Source: Oscillatoria salina IIICB1 (GTDB lineage: Bacteria > Cyanobacteriota > Cyanobacteriia > Cyanobacteriales > SIO1D9). Taken from it: 45,682 nt of DNA. Below the pieces are notes generated by a model. The model was given only the letters and a program-made list of their open reading frames with translations, searched no databases and was not told the DNA's origin. The translations under genes were made by a program, and so were the position numbers. The stretch is taken from assembly GCF_020144665.1 (NCBI RefSeq), contig NZ_JAAHBQ010000052.1:1-45682 (forward strand), given 5' to 3'. Below, piece by piece: positions 8,313 through 16,190 of the stretch; the first letter of the stretch is position 1, and each line of letters begins with the position of its first letter.

Positions 8313-8626
8313 ATGACTGAACTGAGATGATTTTCCTTGTTGACTAGCAGTTTTCTCTTCATTTCTCAATATTTCTCGATTTTTTGCCGACAACTTCGGA
8401 ATTATTTTGATTCATCTCAATGAAATTAGGTACTATCAATTAAGTAAATAAACTCTCACTCAGTCAATACGGGTAAAAATGCTGTTGTCGTCAAACCGAC
8501 AAAAAGCTTACACTTAATTGATTTGAAAGGGAAAAACATCTGTTACAAATCACAGCATCATTGAGAAAAGCAGGTTAAAAATAAAAAAATTGCCTTTGAC
8601 CAGTCGATCTACCAAATAATTAGGAT
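8313..8626 (+). other. Intergenic region upstream of sigF
   Basis: The stretch is AT-rich. It contains a small stem TTGTCG/CGACAA (8485-8502, loop TCAAAC) and a TTGATTTGAAAGGG block near 8519. No clear -35/-10 pair is seen. The only ribosome-binding cue is AGGA a few bases before the sigF ATG. Confidence 0.4.
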
Positions 8627-9409
8627 ATGTTGACTCAAACTGCCCAACAAGAAGAACTAAAGCGCAAAAGCATGGAACTTTTGCAAGACTATCAAAAGTC
8701 TGGAGATCCTCGCCTTCGCAACCAAATTTTGAAACTTAATTTTGGCTTGGTGAGGAAGGAAGCTCACCACTGGGTTAATCAATGTAATGAAAGTTACGAA
8801 GACTTAGTACAAGTTGGTAGTATTGGTTTACTACGGGCAATCGAACGCTTCGATCTGAGTAAGGGAAATGCTTTTAGTTCTTTTGCTATTCCCTATGTCC
8901 GAGGTGAGATTCAACACTATTTGCGCGATAAAAGTAGCTCTCTGAGGATTCCTCGACGTTGGTTGGAAATTCGTCACTCGGCGGCGGCGGTAACGCGAGA
9001 TTTGCGAGAAAAGTTAAATCGCCAACCTACAGATGTAGAAGTTGCTCAAGCTTTAGAAATTTCCTTGAAAGAGTGGCAAGAAATTAAGCTAGCTTATCAA
9101 AATCGCGAACCTCTTAGCTTAGATGTTACTGTCGGTGATGAAGAAGAGGGTAGTGCTAGCTTAGGTGAACTGGTTCCCGATACGCACTATCGTAGTTTTC
9201 AGTTAGCACAAGAAGACCAAATTCGACTCGAACAAGCTTTGGTACAACTGGAAAACCGTACTCGCGAAGTTCTCGAATTTGTGTTTTTACACGATCTAAC
9301 TCACAAAGAAGCAGCCGAAATTTTGGATATTAGTGTGGTAACAGTGTCCCGTCGAGTGAAAAAAGGGTTGAGTTCATTGAAAAAGCTGATGCAAACAGAA
9401 GTTTTTTGA
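8627..9409 (+). CDS. sigF: Group 3 sigma factor SigF
   Basis: This is a 260-residue sigma factor with all regions 2-4 but without region 1. Region 2 has ESYEDLVQVGSIGLLRAIERFD and KGNAFSSFAIPYVRGEIQHYLRDK. Region 3 begins RIPRRWLEI. The region 4 helix-turn-helix is HKEAAEILDISVVTVSRRVKKGL. This arrangement fits the SigB/F/G type, called SigF in cyanobacteria. In Synechocystis SigF is needed for pilus formation, motility and cell-surface properties. The next gene encodes a lipoprotein with a PilP-like domain, which suits that role. Confidence 0.9.
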   Translation: MLTQTAQQEELKRKSMELLQDYQKSGDPRLRNQILKLNFGLVRKEAHHWVNQCNESYEDLVQVGSIGLLRAIERFDLSKGNAFSSFAIPYVRGEIQHYLRDKSSSLRIPRRWLEIRHSAAAVTRDLREKLNRQPTDVEVAQALEISLKEWQEIKLAYQNREPLSLDVTVGDEEEGSASLGELVPDTHYRSFQLAQEDQIRLEQALVQLENRTREVLEFVFLHDLTHKEAAEILDISVVTVSRRVKKGLSSLKKLMQTEVF

Positions 9410-9754
9410 ATGAAGTTTACGATACTTGTGTGGGAGTGGTTCCGTAGTTGCTCGCTCGTCAAAGTTAAACGCGATCGCATTATCGTTCTCAAAAACGGAT
9501 CTCCTCGCACTCTAAATTATTGCCATTACTGATTCTTCAGCATTTGTCAATCTTTGAGATCTAATTCAGCCACAGGGAATCAATCAGCTAAAAATTGTCA
9601 ATATTTTCGCCAAAATAAGCATTTTACCCGACTATTTCTTAGTTCTTGCCAAATGTTAAATATTGTTGAGAATACTGGTTGAAAAAAAAAGCTAGTATTT
9701 GATTATAAGTATTTTCTGTTGTATGTAAAATTTTAGCTTGGGGGGATAATAGTC
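9410..9754 (+). other. Intergenic region with a likely promoter for the lipoprotein gene
   Basis: TTGAAA at 9679-9684 and TATAAG at 9704-9709 (19-base spacing, or 16 to GATTAT) could form a promoter. A GGGGGA Shine-Dalgarno is at 9740-9745. A HIP1 site is at 9472. Nothing else stands out. Confidence 0.4.
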
Positions 9755-10831
9755 ATGGGGAAATTTTCATTAATGGCATTCTTGGCAGCGATCGCTCTTT
9801 TTGTCGGTGGCTGTGAAGCTTTGCAGTCGTTTTTACCAGGTGGCGACGACCAACAACCAGAGGTGGTAGAACCAGTGGGGGAATCACCGACAGCAGAAGT
9901 TCCCAATAATACTCCCGGTGGTACAGAGAATCCTGAAATCGCTGAATCGGAGGAAACTGTCCCTCCTCCACCCACAGTAGTTACACCAGGAGGATTAATC
10001 CAATCAACTAATCCTCAACAACGGATAGGTGAAATTACTCAAGGTCGAGAAGATCCTTTCGCCTCGATTCCGGTACAACCAATTATAGAAGTTGAGCCAG
10101 GTGAACCTGAAACGAATAATCAACCAGTTTCCCCAGTAGCACCTGCTCCCGGTAACACTCAATCTGCTGGTAATAATAGGGGTGCAGGAGCAGCCGATAG
10201 AATCGATCGCGCACGAGATACAGTTTCACGCAGTACACGAGTTCCCTCACCACTGACGACACCTCCACCTACTACTACTCAAGCTCCACAAACTCCCTCC
10301 AATGGAAGCAGCACAACTCCCAGAACTCCCTCCAATGGAAGCAGCACAACTCCAAAAACTCCTTCCAATGGAGGCAGCACAACTCCAAAAACTCCCTCCA
10401 ATGGAGGTGACAACGGAGATACTCCAGTAGCGGTTGCTCCTCCTAGCGAACCTAGTTTTATTCCTGAATTGCCGCCACCGCCGCAGCCAGATTTAGCAGA
10501 AGCAGTCGCTGTTACGGGAGTGGTTCAAGTGGGAGGCGTACCGCAAGCTATTGTCAAAGCTCCCAACGAAAAATTCAGTCGCTATGTCCGCGCAGGACAG
10601 TATTTGTCTAACGGACAGGTGTTAGTCAAGCGTATTGATATGAATGATGGTCCTGAACCTGTGGTAATTCTTGAAGAAAAGGGCATCGAAGTAGCCAAGA
10701 CTGTGGGAGCGCCTGCCACAGGAGATTTACCTTCAGATACATCACCTAGTGCCTCGAAAGCTTCTATTGTTGGTAGCTTATCTGAGAGAGAAAATCGCTC
10801 TTTTGAAAGATTTACCAAAAAATTGGGTTGA
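9755..10831 (+). CDS. Proline-rich lipoprotein with PilP-like C-terminal domain
   Basis: The 358-residue protein begins with a lipoprotein signal (AIALFVGGCEAL, Cys at residue 21). A long Pro/Thr/Ser-rich linker follows, with about four tandem TPSNG(S/G)STTP(K/R) units (residues about 180-220). It ends in a compact beta domain: VAVTGVVQVGGVPQAIVKAP, SRYVRAGQYLSNGQVLVKRI and PVVILEEKGIEVAKTVG. That tail resembles PilP-type domains, which link type IV pilus inner-membrane and secretin parts; this is inference by pattern. sigF lies immediately upstream. The last codons run into a duplicated hairpin-promoter module. Confidence 0.75.
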   Translation: MGKFSLMAFLAAIALFVGGCEALQSFLPGGDDQQPEVVEPVGESPTAEVPNNTPGGTENPEIAESEETVPPPPTVVTPGGLIQSTNPQQRIGEITQGREDPFASIPVQPIIEVEPGEPETNNQPVSPVAPAPGNTQSAGNNRGAGAADRIDRARDTVSRSTRVPSPLTTPPPTTTQAPQTPSNGSSTTPRTPSNGSSTTPKTPSNGGSTTPKTPSNGGDNGDTPVAVAPPSEPSFIPELPPPPQPDLAEAVAVTGVVQVGGVPQAIVKAPNEKFSRYVRAGQYLSNGQVLVKRIDMNDGPEPVVILEEKGIEVAKTVGAPATGDLPSDTSPSASKASIVGSLSERENRSFERFTKKLG

Positions 10832-10924
10832 AAGCCTCGCCGTTCTACGGCGACTTTGATTGAGAAGAAACTAGAAAATTAGTACAATAGTCGTTCTTCG
10901 AGTAGAACTAAAGTCTACGCGATG
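10819..10924 (+). promoter_or_regulatory. Hairpin-promoter module, copy A
   Basis: The hairpin TCGCCG-TTCTA-CGGCGA (10837-10853), flanked by AAAG and CTTT, is followed by TTGAGA (10860-10865), a 17-base spacer and TACAAT (10883-10888). That is a near-consensus sigma-70-type promoter firing toward the 97-residue gene. The hairpin may also terminate the upstream lipoprotein gene. A near-identical copy lies inverted at 22758-22866. Similarity starts inside the last codons of the lipoprotein gene (ACCAAAAAATTGGGTT) and ends at CTACGCGAT. Confidence 0.7.
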
Positions 10925-10940
10925 ACAGATAAGCAAGAAG

Positions 10941-11234
10941 ATGACGAACCAAATTACAGAACAAAAACGAGAACTTCTGCGTTGTTCGGGGTTGCCCTTG
11001 GCAGTGTATCGAGAAATTGCTGCTCATTTACGACAGGTTGAGGGTGTCGAAACAAAATTGATTACTCAGCAATCTCAACACTTTGATTACTACCAAAGTC
11101 AAGTTGATGGTATTTTGATTCAATATCCCATCCCATTTGATGCTACTTGCCAAGGTAATCTAGAAGCAATTTTGGCTTATTACGCTCAACAGCATGGTAC
11201 ATGGCAACGCCAGCCAGTTGATGAGTCAAGCTAG
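10941..11234 (+). CDS. Hypothetical protein, 97 residues
   Basis: A small soluble protein without signal or membrane segment; I do not recognise a named family. It begins MTNQITEQKRELLRCSGLPL, contains LAVYREIAAHLRQVEGVETKL and VDGILIQYP, and ends in a Gln-rich helix. An AGAAG sits directly before the ATG. It lies behind the strong promoter of copy A, giving a leader of about 45 bases. It converges with the pentapeptide gene, leaving only 27 bp between stops. Confidence 0.75.
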   Translation: MTNQITEQKRELLRCSGLPLAVYREIAAHLRQVEGVETKLITQQSQHFDYYQSQVDGILIQYPIPFDATCQGNLEAILAYYAQQHGTWQRQPVDESS

Positions 11235-11261
11235 ATTAGAAGACATAAAATGAGGAAATTC

Positions 11262-11798
11262 TTAAGTTTGATTGGTCGGATAACCATCGGGATTAATTGT
11301 GCTTGAGTCTATTTGCGCCTCGGATAAGTCAACATTGCGAGCGCGGAATAAGTTAGCACCGACTAATCGAGAGCAACTTAGATTTGCCCGAGCTAAGTTG
11401 GCTCTAGTTAAATTTGCTTCAGTCAAGTCAGCATTACTGAGGTCGGCTCCAAATAAATCACATCTTTGTAAATTAGCACCTTTCAGGTTAGCTCCTTGTA
11501 AGTTAGCGTAGCGGAGATTTGCTCTAGACAAGTTTGCTCCACTCAAGTTAGCATCTGATAAGTTACTTTGGTAAAGTTGAGCATCGCTTAACTCGCAAGC
11601 CTGAAGTTGCGAGCGTTCTAAAGTAGCGTTTTTCAAGTTAGCATAGGGTAAATAAGCTTGTGTTAAATCGCTACCCGCTAGATTTATTTCTGGGAGTTTA
11701 GCTTCAAAAAGGTCAGCGTTGCTGAGATTGACTTGACTGAAATTTCGTTGTCCTCTGGCATATTGTTCCAGTAAATCTTTTACATTTAGCTCTCGCAT
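11262..11798 (-). CDS. Pentapeptide-repeat protein
   Basis: The 178-residue protein is about 25 tandem A(D/N)LXX pentapeptides, for example LSNADLFEAKL, NLSGANLSRANLRYANLQGANLKGANL and LSNADLTEANLTRANLARANL. They would fold as a right-handed quadrilateral beta helix. A short helical N-terminus (RELNVKDLLEQYARGQRNF) precedes the repeats, and it ends with TINPDGYP, a common cap in cyanobacterial members. No signal peptide is present, so it is likely cytoplasmic. The function of such proteins is mostly unknown. Confidence 0.92.
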   Translation of the reverse strand: MRELNVKDLLEQYARGQRNFSQVNLSNADLFEAKLPEINLAGSDLTQAYLPYANLKNATLERSQLQACELSDAQLYQSNLSDANLSGANLSRANLRYANLQGANLKGANLQRCDLFGADLSNADLTEANLTRANLARANLSCSRLVGANLFRARNVDLSEAQIDSSTINPDGYPTNQT

Positions 11799-12082
11799 CT
11801 TTGTTTACTTAATTAGTTTTCCTCCTCAACTTTCAGGCTTTTTCTGAAACAGTTATGAGTATTTATGCTTAGTTATCTCTAAGTTAAGGGACTAAGTAAG
11901 CAGACAAATTTCTTCTCAAGATTTTCTTAATATTTGTAACAGGATTTTCAAATAAAAACTGACTGTTGATATAATTAGCATCTTACTCAGGAGGGATAGC
12001 CAAAGCAAAGTTTGCTCAACCTCTGCCAAATAGCGCCAATGAATGTCAAGATGAAAACAAAGGGTCAGTAACAAAAACAGCT

Positions 12083-13597
12083 ATGGCAGAATTTTCAGGA
12101 TCGATTGCAAAGCATTACCACGAGCGAACCAAATACGACCCCGAAACGATCGCCCAAAAAAACAAAACTCTCGACTGGGAAAAGCAGCCAGTACCATTTA
12201 AGGAATACAAAATTGGTCAAACCTTCGACCTAAAGCCTTATTTAACGGACGAGGAATTAGATTCACAGTGGCGACGGTTATCGAAGTTGCTCTTTTGCAG
12301 CTACGGGTTGACAGCAAAAATGGCGACGATGTTCGGATCGCCATTATATCTGCGGGCTGCACCTTCGGCGGGAGGTTTGTATCCGGTAGAGGTTTATCTG
12401 CTTTCTCGCGGAACAGATTTATTACCGCCGGGATTGTACAACTATCAACCGCAAACTCATACCTTAGTTCATTTTTGGGAAAGCGAGATTTGGGCTGATT
12501 TACAAGCAGCTTGTTTTCAACATCCAGCATTAGAAAAGACTAAATTAGCGATCGCCACAAGTGCTATTTTTTATCGTTCGGCTTGGCGTTATGAAGATCG
12601 AGCTTATCGACGGATTTTCCTGGATACAGGACATATCTTGGGCAATATTGAGTTAGCTTGTGCAATTAATAGTTATCGCCCCTACCCGATCGGTGGTTTT
12701 AATGATGAAGCAATCGATAAGTTGCTTTATCTCAACTCTAATGAAGAAGGAGTAATGACAGTCATTCCTTTACTAGATTTACAAAATGACACCCAAAAAG
12801 TATTTTCCGCAACGACAGCTTTACCCTCTGAAGTCACAACAGATTATCAAGTTGTTCCTGATGGAGAGTTGTTAGGTTATTTTCACCAAAAAACACAGAT
12901 CGATCGGGTTTTAGAGCCACTTAATAAAGAAGAGAAAGGAGAATTATTTTTAGAAGATAAATATAATTTTCCCTTCTGTACGAAAATTTCTACTAAAATT
13001 ACTCCCATTGATTGGCAAGAAAATTTATCGGGAATAGAAAATACCATTCTCAAGCGACGTTCGACTCGTGCTTACACGGGTGCTAACTTAACTTTATTAG
13101 AGTTAAATGCTTTGTTGAATTTTACTTATCAGCCTCAAGATTATGCCAGACAAGGTTTAGATGGTTCGCCAGATTATTTCGATCTGTCCTTATTGGAAAC
13201 CTTCGTAGCTGTTTCGGGAGTAGATGGTTTAGAAGAAGGCTGTTATTATTACGCACCGAAAGCACAAGAATTACGCCAAATTCGCTTTAAGAATTTTCGG
13301 CGGGAGTTGCATTATTTGTGTTTGGGACAAGATTTAGGTAGAGATGCAGGGGCAGTAATTTTTCATACAGCCGATTTAAAATTAGCTATATCTAAATATG
13401 GCGATCGCGTCTACCGTTATTTACATCTGGATGCGGGACATTTAGGACAGCGTTTGAATCTTGCTGCTATTTATCTCGATTTAGGAGTTAGCGGTATTGG
13501 TGGCTTTTTTGATGACCAAGTGAATGAAGTTTTGGGCATTCCGGCTGACGAAGCTGTTATTTATATTACTACCTTGGGTCGTCCACGACGCAGATAG
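12083..13597 (+). CDS. SagB/ThcOx-family dehydrogenase, two nitroreductase-like domains
   Basis: The 504 residues hold two FMN-type nitroreductase folds. The first (about 50-240) shows the SagB-type blocks YLRAAPSAGGLYPVEVYL and LPPGLYNYQPQTHTLV, and CAINSYRPYPIGGFNDE. The second (about 300-500) starts ILKRRSTRAYTGANLTL and ends LGVSGIGGFFDDQVNEVLGI. SagB enzymes oxidise azolines to azoles in peptide natural products. Many cyanobacteria carry such tandem-domain proteins without a peptide cluster, and no cyclodehydratase or precursor gene is seen beside it. The substrate is therefore unknown. Confidence 0.85.
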   Translation: MAEFSGSIAKHYHERTKYDPETIAQKNKTLDWEKQPVPFKEYKIGQTFDLKPYLTDEELDSQWRRLSKLLFCSYGLTAKMATMFGSPLYLRAAPSAGGLYPVEVYLLSRGTDLLPPGLYNYQPQTHTLVHFWESEIWADLQAACFQHPALEKTKLAIATSAIFYRSAWRYEDRAYRRIFLDTGHILGNIELACAINSYRPYPIGGFNDEAIDKLLYLNSNEEGVMTVIPLLDLQNDTQKVFSATTALPSEVTTDYQVVPDGELLGYFHQKTQIDRVLEPLNKEEKGELFLEDKYNFPFCTKISTKITPIDWQENLSGIENTILKRRSTRAYTGANLTLLELNALLNFTYQPQDYARQGLDGSPDYFDLSLLETFVAVSGVDGLEEGCYYYAPKAQELRQIRFKNFRRELHYLCLGQDLGRDAGAVIFHTADLKLAISKYGDRVYRYLHLDAGHLGQRLNLAAIYLDLGVSGIGGFFDDQVNEVLGIPADEAVIYITTLGRPRRR

Positions 13598-13664
13598 TCA
13601 TCAGTGAACAGTTAGCACGTAGCCGCATTTATCAGTTTATCTCCCCCCTCTTCCAATCCCCAAT

Positions 13665-14447
13665 ATGTTTTTGTTTTTGTCAAAGCTACTACCGTTATTT
13701 ATTTATCCTTTAGGATTAGCTTGTTTGTTGCTAATTATGGCTTTAGTGATGTGGTGGCGAAGATCGCGTTGGACACCGATACCTATATCATTAGCATTGT
13801 TAATTCTCTGGGTAGCTAGTAGCGGTTGGATGAGTGCTGCATTAGTGCGATCGCTGGAATGGCAAAATATTCCTAGAGGTGAGTTACCCACAGCAGAAGC
13901 GATCGTTTTATTAGGAGGTGCGACGAAACCGCCGACTCCACCACGACCAATGGTAGATGTAAAAGATGAAGGCGATCGCGTACTTTATGCGGCTAAACTA
14001 TACCAAGAGCAAAAAGCACCGATAATTGTTGCGGCTGGAGGTCGTATTGATTGGCGTGATGGCGGACAATCAGAAGCAGAAGATATGGCAGAATTGCTCA
14101 AAATGATGGGGGTTCCCAGTCGAGCTATTATCCTAGAACCAGATTCATTGAATACTTATGAAAATGCGGTTAACGTGCGGAAAATTCTTGAAGATCGAGG
14201 CATTAAACGAGTATTGTTAGTAACCTCTGCTATTCATATGCCTCGAAGTGTGTTAATTTTTCAACGTCAAAATTTTGAAGTTATTCCCGCACCTTGTGAC
14301 TTTCTCATCGCTAAACCAAGTGGACAAAGAACTACTGAAGGAACAATTCTCAATTTAATTCCTGATAGCGAGAGGCTTGTTAATAGTACTAGAGCAATGA
14401 AAGAATACATTGGAATGGTAATTTATCGTCTCCGGGGTTGGCTGTAG
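13665..14447 (+). CDS. DUF218/YdcF-SanA-ElyC-like membrane protein
   Basis: The 260-residue protein has two N-terminal membrane segments (residues about 5-28 and 38-58) and then a DUF218 Rossmann-like domain. Landmarks are AIVLLGGATKP, IIVAAGGRIDW, DSLNTYENAVNVRKIL and VLLVTSAIHMPRSVLIF. The E. coli relatives SanA and ElyC act in envelope integrity and lipid-carrier balance. The substrate is unproven. An STRR heptamer (CCCCAAT) directly precedes the ATG, so no Shine-Dalgarno is present. Confidence 0.9.
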   Translation: MFLFLSKLLPLFIYPLGLACLLLIMALVMWWRRSRWTPIPISLALLILWVASSGWMSAALVRSLEWQNIPRGELPTAEAIVLLGGATKPPTPPRPMVDVKDEGDRVLYAAKLYQEQKAPIIVAAGGRIDWRDGGQSEAEDMAELLKMMGVPSRAIILEPDSLNTYENAVNVRKILEDRGIKRVLLVTSAIHMPRSVLIFQRQNFEVIPAPCDFLIAKPSGQRTTEGTILNLIPDSERLVNSTRAMKEYIGMVIYRLRGWL

Positions 14448-14456
14448 GTGAAATCG

Positions 14457-14479
14457 CGAGTAGCTCAACTAGCTACTCG
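14457..14479 (+). terminator. Hairpin downstream of the DUF218 gene
   Basis: A perfect 9-bp stem (CGAGTAGCT/AGCTACTCG) has a 5-base loop. It starts 9 bases after the stop. There is no T tract (ATAAATTC follows), so it may be an mRNA 3' hairpin rather than a classic terminator. Confidence 0.55.
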
Positions 14480-14593
14480 ATAAATTCAATAAACCCGATC
14501 TACTAATAAGTTCTTTAGATAATCTCAGAAGAATAAAAGCAAAAAGCAACACATAACACCTAAGTTATTTATTACAAATATATACAAGCATTT

Positions 14594-14824
14594 ATGGAAC
14601 GAGCATCTCGGAATCTGGCGTTAGAGAGAAACTTTGAAGGCAATCTCAGATGGGTAGCTTACCACGAAGGACTACTTAATCCTTTACGAGGGAATGCTCG
14701 AAGAGGAAATGCTAACGAGATTAGACGTATATACCGTGCGAGACAAGGACATAATCCGGATACGAGATATTTAGATGCCACGGTTAGCGATCTGGCGTTA
14801 ATAGAGATGTGCCAGCGATTATGA
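14594..14824 (+). CDS. Small basic hypothetical protein
   Basis: The 76-residue product is rich in Arg and Asn (LRGNARRGNANEIRRIYRAR) and ends DATVSDLALIEMCQRL. There is no signal, no membrane segment and no obvious Shine-Dalgarno. I do not recognise a family. The balanced composition and convincing ATG-to-TGA frame between two hairpins favour a real gene, but only moderately. Confidence 0.5.
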   Translation: MERASRNLALERNFEGNLRWVAYHEGLLNPLRGNARRGNANEIRRIYRARQGHNPDTRYLDATVSDLALIEMCQRL

Positions 14825-14846
14825 AGTGTAAGCTTGAAGATAAAGA

Positions 14847-14872
14847 TAGAGACGTTGCACGCAACGTCTCTA
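14847..14872. repeat. Palindromic extragenic element
   Basis: A perfect 12-bp inverted repeat (TAGAGACGTTGC / GCAACGTCTCTA) surrounds two bases. It lies between convergent genes and starts 6 bp from the ftrV stop. Similar GAGACGTTGC palindromes are common dispersed repeats in cyanobacterial genomes. It could also serve as a terminator for ftrV. Confidence 0.8.
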
Positions 14873-14877
14873 CATGG

Positions 14878-15099
14878 TTAAATGACCTCCAGTTCATTTT
14901 GTCGTAAATGAGCTTTGAATTTTTTTGTGAACTGGACTTGAATGGGAAGATTGGCGCTAACTGGTCTTCCTTGCCATTCGAGAATAATTGCAGTTACTTC
15001 TCCTTCCATACCTTTGATATCGAAGGGTTCTTTTCTGTGTTCAGGATGGTGGTAAACGATAACAGAGTCAATGACACGGACGCGATCGCCAACTTTCAT
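14878..15099 (-). CDS. ftrV: Ferredoxin-thioredoxin reductase, variable chain
   Basis: The 73-residue protein matches the FTR variable (alpha) subunit along its whole length: MKVGDRVRVIDSVIVYHHPE, EPFDIKGMEGEVTAI, EWQGRPVSANLPIQVQF and a KAHLRQNELEVI end. It is an SH3-like barrel that pairs with the catalytic iron-sulphur chain FtrC to reduce thioredoxin with photosynthetic electrons. ftrC is not nearby. No clear ribosome-binding site precedes the ATG. Confidence 0.93.
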   Translation of the reverse strand: MKVGDRVRVIDSVIVYHHPEHRKEPFDIKGMEGEVTAIILEWQGRPVSANLPIQVQFTKKFKAHLRQNELEVI

Positions 15100-15501
15100 A
15101 TAGCTTGTTTTCTATCTCCTACTGTGCTGCAAAATCGCTGATTAAGCGTTTTTTAGCAATTAAATTATTCTTGCATAAAATCGTCCTTAGTCTGAACTGG
15201 GCAGTTTCGATAGTTCAGTTTTAGGTGTCAACAACTAACTTAGGCTGCCAATCGAACCAAGGTTTTGCGGCTTGGTTCGCGCTGGCAAGAGATAATAAAG
15301 TTGTTTCGGCAGTTGGCTTACCCAGAGGAATGACGATCGCTGCTACGATCTCTACATAGCCTCTTAAATCGTGAGTTCTTCTAGTGAATATAAGCGATTT
15401 CACCAACCTTTTTTTAATAACCTAAAATTTCCAAAAATCTCCGATCGGAGCGCTACAGAAGCGTAGCGCGCAGCTTCTCGCCCAGTAGAGCTGACTAGGA
15501 A
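15100..15501. other. Intergenic region with two hairpins
   Basis: One inverted repeat pairs CGAACCAA with TTGGTTCG (15253-15279), flanked by GCCA/TGGC. Another pairs GCGCTAC (15450-15456) with GTAGCGC (15463-15469), and its loop AGAAGC can instead pair with GCTTCT at 15473-15478. The second lies just past the rimM stop and may act as its terminator. A 61-codon minus-strand frame with a TTG start is not convincing. Confidence 0.5.
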
Positions 15502-16146
15502 CTAGGAATTATTTATTTCTAATAATCCTGGTGGCGGCAAAATTTCCAAACGCCCTTTTTCAAGATCCACCATTGTCACAATATCTTTAACAAAAGGGAT
15601 TAAAATAGTTGCTGGTTTAGTCTTTTTGAAACGAAATTTACGACGTTTACTTCGACGAGAAATATTAGCCAAATCAGTTTGTTTTGGGGGATATTTTTGT
15701 GGCCATTGCTCGTGTAATTGTACTTCTAATAAATCATTTCCTGCCGTAAAAACATCAATAACAAAACCAATATTTTTTCCATCTAACTGATTGTAAACTT
15801 CGAGATTAATTAGATCTGAAACGTGATATTCATCCTGAGCGAGTTGAGGGCGATCGCGTTTATTCACTAATAATTTACAACCTCTTAAATCTTCGGCTGT
15901 ATTTCTATCTTCCACCCCAGCCAGTTGCACCACATAAACATTTTTTCCCGGTATTTCTCGTCCTTGTAGTAATTCAATTAATTGGGGTACGCTACTGTCT
16001 GGACGTTGCAGCCAGCGCATTCCCGGTTGTTCAAAACGTTCGGGAAAATCAGAATTGACCAGCACTCGCACTTCTCCTTTAATTCCTTGAGGAGCTACAA
16101 TTGTGCCAATTTCAATTAATTCATCGGCTAATTGTTCGTTATTCAT
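15502..16146 (-). CDS. rimM: Ribosome maturation factor RimM
   Basis: The 214-residue protein begins with the RimM beta barrel (IEIGTIVAPQGIKGEVRVLVNSDFPERF). The PRC-barrel half follows (DLINLEVYNQ, IGFVIDVFTAGNDLLEV, ILIPFVKDIVTMVDLEKGRLEILPPPGLL). RimM assists processing and assembly of the 30S head with S19. A basic insert between the barrel strands (residues about 162-180, SRRSKRRKFRFKKTK) lengthens it beyond the bacterial norm of about 170-180 residues. It lies 44 bp downstream of avtA in the same direction. Confidence 0.95.
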   Translation of the reverse strand: MNNEQLADELIEIGTIVAPQGIKGEVRVLVNSDFPERFEQPGMRWLQRPDSSVPQLIELLQGREIPGKNVYVVQLAGVEDRNTAEDLRGCKLLVNKRDRPQLAQDEYHVSDLINLEVYNQLDGKNIGFVIDVFTAGNDLLEVQLHEQWPQKYPPKQTDLANISRRSKRRKFRFKKTKPATILIPFVKDIVTMVDLEKGRLEILPPPGLLEINNS

Positions 16147-16190
16147 TGCTAATTTATTACTTTTATGTCCAATTAATTTATTGAGGTCAT

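Noticed and set aside
12083-13597. RiPP biosynthetic cluster around the SagB-type gene
   Set aside because: No YcaO, precursor peptide or transporter in the neighbourhood.
15221-15406. 61-codon minus-strand frame
   Set aside because: TTG start, spans a hairpin, no protein-like pattern recognised.
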